From Dendrocalamus latiflorus (Eukaryota; Streptophyta; Magnoliopsida; Poales; Poaceae): a DNA stretch of 64,000 bases. The notes below the pieces were generated by a model. It had not been told where the DNA came from. It searched no databases and saw only the letters and a list, made by a program, of their open reading frames with translations. The stretch lies in contig CM029631.1 of NCBI GenBank assembly GCA_017311315.1, forward strand, positions 6,878,514 to 6,942,513. The letters run 5' to 3'. Positions 55,068 to 64,000 of the stretch are shown here, piece by piece. The translations under genes and the position numbers were made by a program. Within the stretch, counting starts at the first letter, position 1. The number at the start of each line of letters is the position of its first letter.

Positions 55068-56999
55068 CTACATGTGTATGAACGAAATAAAATAAGTTTA
55101 CTGCAGGTAAACATGCATGGAAAATTTACTACAGGTAAATAAAGTGGTGCAATAGTTTCCCATAATGTTTCATAATTTTCTGTGCATTTTCTATAATTTT
55201 ACTGCTAATTTCAGTGATTAAAAGTAATTAAAACAATTACAATTAACCAAAAACAGTAAATAAATACAGAAAATACAGAAAGTAATAATGGCATAAATAA
55301 ATAAGCTTCAAATGCTAAAATTGATGCAAAATTCGGATTCCCGAGGCCCTTTTTATGCTAGAATATGAAATTTCAGCAAATTCTGCAATTTCTGGGGGTT
55401 TTTACGCAAAATTTCAGTTCAGAGAAAAGTTTGCGCAATTTTCTGATTTACAGAGGGGTTTTCTGAAAATTCTGGACCCGCTCGTAAATTTGAGGGCTTA
55501 TTCGCAATTTTCGGAATTACGAGGCCTTCCCTGCAAAAAATTCGGGACTTAAATTAAATGATTAAGGGCCAATCGGTAATATTCAGGACTTGGGTCCTTT
55601 TTTGTAAAATCCGGCGCCCCCCACCGACCAGCCTCCTTTTTTTTTTCAGCCGTCCTCCCCCGGCCCAATTCTTCTCGGCCCATGTGGCCTTGCCCCCCCC
55701 CATCCGATTCGGGCCGGATCCGGCCCGCTCCCACCTGGCCTCATATGGCCCATGGCCGGCGCGTGAAAGAGGGGAAGGGGTAGGGTTTACCCTACCCCGT
55801 TCACACCTAGCGGCGGCGGCGCGGGAGGGCCAGGGCGGACAGCGCGCGGGCGCGTGCAGGCGCCGGCGGGGTCGCAGCCGGCGGCGGGAGGAATCCGGGC
55901 GGGCGGCGCGCCGGTTCATTCGGATGGAGCGGCCGAGCGGGCGAGGGTGGTGCCGGCGCGCGGCGGCGGGACCGGCGCGGGCTGCGGGGCCGGCGCACGG
56001 TCGGGCGGTGCGGCGGCGAGGAAGCCGGGGCGGCGGGGCCGGGCGCCATGCGGGGCGGCGGCGAGGCCGAGGACCGGCGGCGGGGCCGCGCGCCATGCGG
56101 GGCGGCGGCGAGACCGGGCGCCATACGGGGTGGCGGGGCCGCGCGCCATGGCTCGGGCGGCGCCGGCGGTAGGAGGCGGCGACCCGGGCGGCGAGGAGGC
56201 GGGCCTGGTGCGCGTGCGGGCGCACGGGGAAGCCGAGATGACGGCGGGGCCGACGCGCATGCGGGCGCGGCGGGGAAGCCGAGGCGACAGCGGGGCCGGC
56301 GCGCATGCGGGCGACGGCGGGTTGGAGCCAGGCGGCGGCGCTTGCTGGCGCGGAGCCGACGACGGCGGTGGCGCAAGCGTGTGCGGGCGCGTGCGCAGGG
56401 AGACCCAGCGGCAGGCCGGCGACCGGCGGCAGGCGGCTTCAGGCCGGCGCCAATCCCCTTTGTCCCCTCCTCTCCTTTTTTCATGCAGATGTGAAACTTT
56501 AACAGAGAGATGCAAATTTCCTTTCCACTTTCATGCAATGATATTGATGATGCCGTGCAGAGAAAAGGAAGATAAAATTTTCCAATCTGCAATGCTGAGC
56601 AGAAAATATGAAATCATTGCATATATTTCTTGTGCTTGTGATCATGCGGGATCAAACAACACTATGCAAAAATTTCTAATCTATGATGCAATCAACATCT
56701 ACCCCGTTTTCGCAATCTACCGATCGACATTGTGCCGGCGATTTCAGATCTGCTCGCGGTAGATTTAGGGCGGATTTGCATCGTTCTACGGCGCAATCAA
56801 CATCTACCCCGTTTCACAATCTACCGATCGGCATTGTGCCGGCGACTTCAAGTCTGCTCGCGGTAGATTAGGGCGGATTTGCACCGTAGAATTTCAATCT
56901 AGAACGCGAAAAGAAAATACAGATTCAAAAGCGATCTAGAAAATCAATCTGTGCTTCGATGATTACCTCGTTCACCGGAGCGAAGTCGTGCTGATAACG
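55068..56999 (-). other. 1.9 kb leader of element D with a GC-rich core
   Basis: Reading minus from the LTR, the first bases CGTTATCAGCACGACTTCG look like a primer-binding site (complementary to a tRNA 3' region, not the standard TGGTATCAGAGC). Next comes a 105-bp direct duplication (56688-56886), then a roughly 800-bp very GC-rich block (55680-56460) of GGCGGCG-type repeats, then an AT-rich stretch to gag. The GC block differs sharply in composition from the rest and could be captured sequence. The ORFs in it are low-complexity and run on both strands. Confidence 0.6.
56688..56886. repeat. 105-bp direct duplication in the element D leader
   Basis: GCAATCAACATCTACCCCG starts at 56688 and at 56793. 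Each copy continues through CAATCTACCGATCG, CATTGTGCCGGCGA, TCTGCTCGCGGTAGATT and GGGCGGATTTGCA, with a few changes. Confidence 0.85.
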
Positions 57000-57244
57000 T
57001 GTTGAGAAACCGTCGCTGGCGACCAGTCCGAACGATTTCTCTGCTTAGAACAAGAACGAATCAATCACAGAATCACAGAGAGAATAGATTGAACACACAG
57101 AGAGGTAGAGAGAACTCCCGGTCTTTCTTTATTGCTTTTCTTTCATGCGTACATAATGAGGGGGGTATGGCTCTCTATTTATAGTCCACGGTGGGGGTGC
57201 CCAATTAGATCAGGACTCTTGGATAGAGTCCTGGTTTCCTAACA
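57000..57244 (-). repeat. 5' LTR of element D (245 bp)
   Basis: Identical to the left LTR as far as I can read. A minus-strand TATAAATA box at 57183-57176 is its likely promoter. Confidence 0.92.
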
Positions 57245-57249
57245 CGTAC

Positions 57250-57400
57250 AACGTTTGGTGGTACGACCCTTGTACAATAGCAGCAGGTCACGTGATCTCT
57301 CTCCTCAAGCCCACGCTTCTACTGGGTCCCACCGACTGCTTGGTCCAGGAGTAGCAGCAGGTCTGACAAGAATGCTGGTAGGATTGAGCCCTGCTCCAAC
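57250..57400. other. Short unique stretch between element D and the hAT element
   Basis: This is the resumed pre-insertion sequence after the CGTAC duplication. It shows a small internal repeat (AGCAGCAGGTC twice), and no gene. Confidence 0.3.
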
Positions 57401-57617
57401 CGTGTAAGTAGGATGGCAACGGCCCGTTCCCGTCGGGGAATTCCTCTATTAGGGACGGAGATGGGGAATTTTGCTCCCCGCGGGGAGGGATTTAGGGGAA
57501 ACTCCCCCCATCGGGTGAAGCGGGGGCGTTCTCCTATTCCCCGTCCCCGCCCCCCGTTCGGGGCCCCGATTTACAGTATGACATGTGGGCCCATGTATAT
57601 AATATATAAGGTTTTTA

Positions 57618-57984
57618 GGCCAGTCTCAATGGGGTTTCATGGGGGGTTTCATGCACATTAAATAGGGTGCCACATCAACAGAAAAAAGCTTTTTGCATGA
57701 AATTGGGAGGAGAGAGAAGGGAAACGTTTCATCCCCACGAAACGTTTGAGCGTTGTTTCCAAAACATTGGAAACTGGGTGAAATCTCCATTGAGAGCGTT
57801 TCTTCGTTTCATCGAGCACGGACACGGCTCTAATAGGGCGGAAGAGGGAGGGGAGAGAGACTGGTGGGCCAAAACAACCAAGTGAAACCGTGTAATGAAA
57901 CTATGCACTGAGAATAGAGACCGGTTTCATCTTAAGTTTCATATCTTGGAAACCGGGAGGTGAAACATTGCATTGAGACTGGCC
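57618..57984. mobile_element. Tourist-like MITE nested in the hAT element
   Basis: TTA at 57615-57617 and 57985-57987 flanks the ends GGCCAGTCTCAATGGGGTT and the complement of CATTGCATTGAGACTGGCC. The interior repeats GTTTCAT/ATGAAAC words. Confidence 0.85.
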
Positions 57985-58199
57985 TTAGAATCCACAGCCC
58001 AAACCCTAGAAACATTTCTCTGATTCTCTCCACACAGCCACAGGCGGCGGCCCCGAACGGCTCCTCCCCGCACGGCCGCACCCCACCCAGCGTCTCAGCC
58101 ACCCAGGCGGCGGCCGCCGGCGACCATCTCCGCGCCCCCGGCCCCTCGGACCTTGGCGGCGGCGGCGGCCAACTCCTCCCTCGGACCCAGGCAGTGGCC

Positions 58200-58500
58200 A
58201 ACTCCTCCCCTCGGACCCAAACGGCGGTAGCGCTGAGGTTCCAGGCGGCGCGGAGGCTCCAGGCAACGGCGGCGCGAAGGCTCTAGGCGGCGGCGGCGTG
58301 GAGGCTCCAGGAGGCGGCGGCGCAAAGGTCCAGGCGGCGGCCGGGCGAAGGTTCCAGGCGGCGGCGGCGTGGAGGCTCCAGGAGGCGGCGGCCGGGCGGA
58401 GGTCCAGGCGGCGGCGGCGTGGAGGCTCCAGGAGGCGGCGGCGCAGAGGTCCAGGCGGCGGCCGGGCGGAGGTTCCAGGCCGGGCGGAGGGCGGGCGCGG
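58200..58500. repeat. GC-rich tandem repeat inside the hAT element
   Basis: Variants of GTGGAGGCTCCAGGAGGCGGCGGC and GGTCCAGGCGGCGGCCGGGCG alternate many times with a higher-order unit of about 60-120 bp. The ORFs on both strands here are by-products. Confidence 0.8.
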
Positions 58501-58746
58501 TGGCGAAGCTGAACCAGCGGACGCGGGGGGCGAAATCCAAAACCGGAATTAATCCTGAGCCCGTCACACGAGGACGCGCGCTGCCGCACGAGTCCAGACG
58601 GCGGCGCCTGGACCCATCGGGGACCCGGATCCCTGACGGGGGGCGGGGACGGGGGCGGGGAGCGGGGAAAAATTCCCTGGCGGGGGTCGGGGACGGGGAG
58701 CCACTCCCCGCCGGGGAATAGCCCCGTTGCCATTCCTACGTGTAAG

Positions 58747-60203
58747 AGTGTTTGGCATTTTGGGGTTGTTTTGGATCCGTGTTTATAAGATTAGTTATAG
58801 TTGTTTGATAATTACAAAAAAAATATTATCTTACCATACGGTGATCGGACGGTAGCGCTATGGAGCTGATACGTAGCCAGTGGTGCCCCGTGACCAAGCG
58901 GTAGGGGTCTGTCGCCTGACCACAGTGCGGCTACACTGCAGGGCCTACCGCCTGGCCACCGTGCGGCAAGTAATTAAGCAGGCTAATTAGCTGACTTAAT
59001 TACCTACCATAATTACTAGTTCATATGTAGTGCTTGTTCGAATTTTTAAATATAGCAAATGGGCTCAAAATTATGAAATTTTATGTGTAGTCTTCCGACA
59101 CAATGTACTTGATTGTGTAATTTTTTATAATTTTATCCGCTCTAAATGTTGCTCGAAAATTATACAATTATGCTATTTGTAGGAGTTATTACATATAGCA
59201 AACGAGTTCCAAAAATTACAGAATTTTATGTGCAGTCTCTCAACACGGTCGACCTAATTGTCTAATTTTTGGAAATTTTATGTGGTCTGAATTTGCTATG
59301 TTAATTTAATCATAATTAGCGATATGTGATGCTCATTTAATTCGCAGTTTAAATCGTAGGCCACACGGCCACCATGCAGTGGCCATCTTTTGCAGTGTGT
59401 GACCTCCCTTCTTCGCACATATGTCGGCCCCATGCTACTGTCCCCCATTCTCGTCCTTCCTTTACACATATATTGGCTCGTCCATGCCAGCCCCTCTTGC
59501 TCGCTTCCTCGTCTGCACATATGGCACTCTGTCCATGTCATTCCCCCACACTCACTCCCTCATTCGCACATATGTCACTCTTACCACGCCGTTGACAACA
59601 AGTCCATAATTTTTGGTGGCAACACACCGGGTTCCCTCTTCGTTCGACCACAAATACAGAGCTCTCGCAGTCGCTCATCACTTATCTCAACTGCGTTTCA
59701 CTTCTCGTTCTCACGCTCGTTGCTGAGAATTAAGAGTGCATAGCGTAATAAAGATTTTATGGAGAGTAAATATTGAAGCAGTCATCACGATCGTAGCAGT
59801 GTTGATTGCTTCCCCGAAGTGCAGGTAATTTTTTACCATATGTGTTTGTCGTTATTCCCATAGTCGTAGTTAATTAGTGTTATTCAATTAGTCATAATTA
59901 ATGTAGCTCGTATTATGAGGTAAGTAGGTTGTAATAATTTAGTTATAGTTTTGTACTATTTTTTGTAGGTATGGTACCTATAATTTATTATTATATGGTA
60001 CTATGTAATTAGATTAAGTAATTAAGTGGTAAACAATTGAATTAATTGTAATTAATTTTTGGACGAGTGATCAAATTGTTGCTAATTAATGAATTATTCG
60101 TATGTAATTACACACATGTAATTAATAACTTGCATGCTGCTTGTCATCATTATTTGTTGTAACGTTTACAACGGACTGGGTTATTGTTGCTTCATTAGTT
60201 GCA
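58747..60203. other. Unassigned region left of the MULE fragment
   Basis: It contains a pair of diverged repeats near 59060-59140 and 59190-59290 (both ATAGCAAA-GGGTTC-like, AATTTTATGTG-AGTCT) and the 59411-59580 repeat. It may be the 5' part of the MULE, but I could not find its terminal inverted repeat. Confidence 0.35.
59411..59580. repeat. Degenerate tandem repeat, about 50-60 bp unit
   Basis: GCACATATG or ACACATATATT followed by a C/T-rich stretch with CCATG and ending CCTTCC/CTCCCTC recurs about three and a half times. Confidence 0.6.
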
Positions 60204-60206
60204 AAC

Positions 60207-61008
60207 ATGCAAGACTTGATAGTGTTCTATGGTGATAGTTTTGTATGGGTAGGACCCAATGGGTTGGATCTATCAAGATACCAATACAAGGTGCTCCGGG
60301 TAGAGGAGCTCGGCGTGATGAATATTCACAATCTTCGAAGCTGCATTCGGAGGGAGTTATCTACATGGATTGCCTCCCAGCCCGAGGCGGCCATTTACGG
60401 GCGGCTGACAGTGTACCTGAGTTTTGTGTGTAGGGCCCTGGAAAAATGTTAATGAGCCCAACACCTCCATACCCGGGCAACCACAAGCCGAGCTTCAAGA
60501 CGATAGCACAGAATATGCTGTATCGAAGGGAAGACTCGTCCCTCATTTCGTGTGGAATGACGGGGCGAACATGTGGTGGTTAGCTCACATTGACTGCCAT
60601 GAGTATCTATCGGAGCAGGCGCTCGGGTTGGAGTACGACGAGGACACCGACCCAGGCTCTGATAATACCGACGATGACGCACACCAAACAGGTGGTCCAA
60701 TCAGGGGAATTATGCTATTGGAGGTGCCCTATGTGTCCTCCAAACTCGATGATACCGCGGTACGTTCCCTGGTACTATCGCAAGAAGAAGGGTCTCAATG
60801 GGGGTTTCAAGCCAACACCCTTTTAGCTGGGCAACGCTTCCTTAATAAAGTGATTGTGCAACAAGCTATAGTATGGTACGCCTTATTTATCAGCTATGTG
60901 TACCAAGTGCACCAGTCCAACCTAGGCAATTACGCAGTGAAGTGCGTAGTGCAAGGCTGTGCTATGATATCCTGGCATACGCCGGTGATATCCTGGCATA
61001 GCCGATGA
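60207..61008 (+). pseudogene. MULE (MuDR-type) transposase N-terminal fragment
   Basis: The frame from ATG 60207 carries FVWVGPNGLDLSRYQYKVL...LRSCI, like the plant-MULE N-terminal segment. It stops at 60452, and the frame from 60424 continues with an acidic linker and then GQRFLNKVIVQQAIVWYAL...YAVKCVVQGC, the MuDR N-terminal zinc-binding region. The C-terminus ends in a small duplication (GATATCCTGGCAT twice, near 60968). The catalytic domain is absent within the next kilobase. A frameshift or an intron separates the two frames; I treat it as a broken copy. Confidence 0.6.
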
Positions 61009-61950
61009 TTAGTTTTCCGAAACATCGTTCTTGAGACGAGCCTTGCTCTATTGATCTTCTCGATGGTTTGGACTACCAGTGCACAGTGAGCTTTACCTTG
61101 TAGTATTAATTTCTATTGTGCAAATGTTAGCCATGCTAGATTGATATCTCTGTTTAGTATCTTTGAAATTTGTGGTAATTGCTAGCACTGGGAGGACTTT
61201 GCATGATAAATTATGGGCTTTTGTGAATGCTCGATGAGGAAAACCTGTTAAATTGAGATCATTGAGACTAAATAGAAATTATTTTGCTAATATTGATTTA
61301 TCACAACTTGTTTCATACTTCGGTTAAGTGTAGATCACTTGTGTTTTGGGCTGAATATTGTCAGGTTCAGTCATTGTTGTCGTACCACATATCTATTGAA
61401 TTTTATGCAGTCATTGTAGGACTATTGTTGATATTGCAATAGTTGTTCTTCATTCTGTCATGTGCTTAAAATCTGGCAATTGGTTCTATTACTTTACTGA
61501 GGTAATTTTATCAAACTAACAGAATACTGAGGAGTTAGTCCTTTTGATATATGATGTGTTGACAATGGTGAGAAGGCCAAGTTTTTAACTTGAGCAACTC
61601 CTCAAACTAAGAACAAAACTCACTTTTTAACCTGTGCATTATGTAGATTACAAATGCTCATGTTTGTGCTCAGTTTAGCATGCCGTCCTTTTGCTTGATT
61701 ACATTATTCATGTTGAGAGATAATAGTTTAATCTCTATGTTATTATTATGTCTTTGGATATATGCTTTGCTGTATAAGTTTATCTTTGGAATTAATATGA
61801 GAAATTTGCTAAACTCGCTTAATTTCCAACAGTTGGCACCTATTTAGAGACACCTTAACGATGCCAGTCATCCATATATGTGGAGTGGTTGTTGTCGATG
61901 AGATGTTCTTCTGGCATGGTTCTCATGTCATTATTGTCAGAGAGAGGATA
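61009..61950. other. AT-rich spacer
   Basis: No ORF, repeat or TIR stands out. Its composition resembles intron or intergenic grass DNA. Confidence 0.3.
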
Positions 61951-62193
61951 AAGGGTCTGTTCTTTTCAGTTTCTAAAAGCTGTTTTTAGGCTTTTTACAG
62001 TAACTAGCTTTTAAACGGAGTATCTTTTCAAGATAGGGTCTACTAGTTAATTTTAGTACATAATGTATCGACTTCATTTATATCGGTAAAAACCACACGT
62101 GAGTTTCTGTTACTCTGTAATCTCTCGTACGAACAGCTCAAAAGCCATAAGCCGCAGCCAAAAGCCATAAACTTCAGCCAAAAAGAACATGCC
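61951..62193. mobile_element. hAT-like MITE
   Basis: The ends GGGTCTGTTCTTTTCAG and the complement of CCAAAAAGAACATGCCC are imperfectly inverted. The right part repeats AGCCATAA/AGCCAAAA as in the elements at 17918 and 24777, so it may be a distant relative. I found no sure target duplication. Confidence 0.5.
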
Positions 62194-62798
62194 CAAAAAG
62201 AACGCAGTCAGTTATTACTTGATCCCCGGTCGAAAGGTTTGACCCACATATCTGATTATAGACATCTTCAACCGTGGGTGGCCGATACTTAGGACGGTAT
62301 CCTCTTCGACCAAGGATATTTATGAAGGCTATTTGGCTAAGTCTTGTCAATATAGACAATAGGCCATTAAATATGGACTACTTAATCTTCATTAACCGTA
62401 TTCAGGTACGAAGGAACTGTGTGCACTACGCGAGAACGTATCTAGGGCATCCTAAGTTGTGATGCATCCCAGTGCATTTTTTGAAATACGAAGCAAATGG
62501 TTATAAAAAGTTAAGAAAAAAGTTGACAACATTGACACAAAGTCAATCTATTATGCACAAAATTTCAAATCTAAATTCCATCAACACATGGAGAAACAAA
62601 AAAAAAAAGGCAAATTCTGCTGAAAATGAAATCCAAAAATGAAATAAAAGAAAAAAGCTACTATTCATAGAAATTTATCTTTTATGTTTCTCCTAATATA
62701 CACCCCGTTTTAATTGAATTTTTGCATGATGCTTGAATGCGTTATGAACTATCGAATCAAAAGTCTTCATAACCATTTACTTCGTGTTTTAAAGAGAA
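62194..62798. other. Spacer left of the Helitron
   Basis: AT-rich, with no gene. A TTTTTGAAATACGAAG...CATTTACTTCGTGTTTTAAA pair near 62478 and 62774 is weakly inverted and could mark an old element. Confidence 0.3.
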
Positions 62799-63998
62799 CT
62801 AGTAGTGTGCCCGTGCTAACGCTACGGTAAAATACAAAACAAGATAAAATTTGTAAAAAATAAAACGAACAATCAGATTCATTAAGATTCACGTCTCATA
62901 TATTGTATAACCAAATATTTTTGTCACAAAATGAATGTCACATAAATACATGACCGGTCGGAACCACCCAACACGCAATGCTCAAAAGCCTACGACCGAT
63001 TCCCAGGTCTTGCGACCGCTTCGCGGGACCATACGACCGGTTAACAGAAGCTACGACCATTTATCGCGTGATTTAAACACCTTCCCGACCACATACAACA
63101 CTTTTCGTCGTGGTCGAAGCCACTTCCGACCATGTGCACCGAGTTTCGCGCTGGTCGAAGCCCTTCCCGACCACATACAACATTTTTCGTCGTGGTCGAA
63201 GCCACTTCCGAGTTCCGACCAATGTGCACGAGTTTCACCATGGTCGAAGCCCCTTCTGACCACATACATGGGCTCACAGTGGTCGAAGTCCCGTCCGACC
63301 ACGTCCTGAGCACGTCACAACGTGGTCGAAACTTCGACTACCGACCGCAGCTCTCGATAACGTGGTCGAAGCCCGCTGTGGTCGAAGACGCAACTACGAC
63401 TACCGACTTCCGACCACTGACAATGTGGTCGTAAACCCTTCGGCTGGCTTCTGACCATGACCAACGTGGTCGTAATAGCTTTCGACCACTTGTAAAGGCT
63501 TCAGCTAGCTTCCGACTCCGTTTCACGCTGGTCGAAGCCCTTCCCGACCACATACAACACTTTTCGTCGTGGTCGAAGCCACTTCCGACCAATATGCACG
63601 AGTTTCACCATGGTCGAAGCCCCTTCTGACCACATACATGGGCGTTGGGGAGGCGGTGACAAAAGGATGCAACGCTGCTGGGGAAGTTGGGGGACTGCAA
63701 CCAGATGCTGTTGTACGGGGAAGGAATCGGTGGCGGCGCTGAGGAGGAGGCGCGGTACAAGGGTTCGGGGGAGAGAAGGAGGCGCCGGTTGCGGAAGGTG
63801 GAGTGGTTGCGAGAGGCGAAGGATATAGGGAAAGAGAAAAGGAGGAGCGCGACCCATGTGTCGGTCCGACCTTTTCTACGAGAAGCGGAAGAACTACCTA
63901 CATACGGATCTAGACGGCTAATCTTTGATTGGACGATTGAGAAGAGAGAAGAAGAAAAGACCGATGACCACCAACTCATATTTTTATAATAGTAAAGA
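62799..63998 (-). mobile_element. Non-autonomous Helitron, 1.2 kb, minus strand
   Basis: On the minus strand it opens TCTTTACTATTATAAAAATA (63998 leftwards), preceded by host A. It closes with a GC-rich hairpin-like segment (CCGTAGCGTTAGCACGGG) about 10 bp before the terminal CTAG at 62802-62799, followed by host T. The TC start, CTAG end, 3' hairpin and A/T target are the Helitron signature. There is no Rep/helicase. The interior is dominated by a palindromic minisatellite. Confidence 0.75.
63060..63640. repeat. Palindromic GGTCG/CGACC minisatellite in the Helitron
   Basis: Blocks of CCGACCACATACA...TCGTGGTCGAAG alternate every 50-60 bp, so CGACC and GGTCG arms bracket 20-30 bp spacers about ten times. 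Two spacer types recur (ACATACAACA-TTTTCGTCG and ATGTGCAC-GAGTTTC). A near copy of an early block returns at 63520-63645. Confidence 0.85.
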
Positions 63999-64000
63999 TT

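Larger units (their letters stand above)
49654..57244 (-). mobile_element. Very young Ty1/copia retrotransposon (element D), 7.6 kb
   Basis: Two 245-bp LTRs (49654-49898 and 57000-57244) look identical base for base and are flanked by the target duplication CGTAC (49649-49653 and 57245-57249). The coding strand is minus. The order from the right is LTR, primer-binding site, long leader, gag, pol, polypurine tract, LTR. Both ORFs are intact. This is the best candidate in the window for a recently or currently mobile element. Confidence 0.95.
57409..58738. mobile_element. Non-autonomous hAT element, 1.33 kb
   Basis: The 8-bp duplication CGTGTAAG (57401-57408 and 58739-58746) flanks ends TAGGATGGCAACGG and the complement of CCGTTGCCATTCCTA. 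The subterminal regions are GGGGA/TCCCC-rich. The interior carries a Tourist MITE and a GC-rich tandem-repeat block (about 58200-58500). No transposase is present. Confidence 0.88.

Noticed and set aside
55554..56762. ORFs up to 302 codons in the element D leader
   Set aside because: Low-complexity translations of GGC-type repeats on both strands, inside a retrotransposon leader.
58095..58733. 212-codon minus-strand ORF
   Set aside because: Translation of a tandem repeat in a non-autonomous hAT element.
63060..63640. CRISPR-like alternation of repeats and spacers
   Set aside because: Plant nuclear DNA; arms are inverted short words, spacers are themselves repeated, and the array lies in a Helitron.

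Overview
The window reads as nuclear DNA of a grass (Poaceae). The genes have GT-AG introns and GC-rich first exons, and dense layers of Ty1/copia, Ty3/gypsy, hAT, Tourist-type, MULE and Helitron sequence fill the spaces between them. I cannot name the species from sequence alone.

Left part (1-26 kb), gene-bearing. A complete 12-exon VPS39 (HOPS subunit) gene runs on + from 883 to 12746. Its intron 5 carries a 2.6 kb internally deleted copia element, its intron 4 a hAT-type MITE, and a further MITE ends 169 bp before its ATG. A likely spliced 3'UTR is filled with older copia debris. On the minus strand lie two short secreted-peptide genes (18.66-18.94 kb and 25.31-25.69 kb), each with a TATA box, a signal peptide and a C-terminal Gly-Pro...Cys-Thr-Ser...Cys motif. 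Between them is a complete 9-exon GPN-loop GTPase gene (GPN3 type, 266 aa). Its leader holds a 29-codon hydrophobic upstream ORF in the same frame as GPN3.

Middle part (26-49 kb), repeats. There is a GC-rich LTR-like block, a hAT element nested in another hAT element (each with its own 8-bp target duplication), several MITEs, and an old minus-strand gypsy element split in two by a very young 13.7 kb gypsy chromovirus (33430-47114). The young element has 3911-bp LTRs, TSD GATAG, an extra ORF upstream of gag, and a gag-pol frame open except for one amber codon.

Right part (49-64 kb), repeats. A very young minus-strand copia element (49654-57244) has LTRs I read as identical, TSD CGTAC, and gag and pol as separate intact ORFs. 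It is followed by a hAT element with a nested Tourist MITE, a MULE transposase fragment, and a non-autonomous Helitron (62799-63998) packed with a palindromic GGTCG/CGACC minisatellite.

Only VPS39, GPN3, the two peptide genes and possibly the GPN3 uORF look like host genes. VPS39 acts in vacuolar membrane tethering and GPN3 in assembly and import of RNA polymerase II. They are unrelated in function, and the rest of the window is the transposon landscape around them. Splice sites and boundaries were placed by eye, using reading-frame continuity, GT-AG signals and family knowledge.
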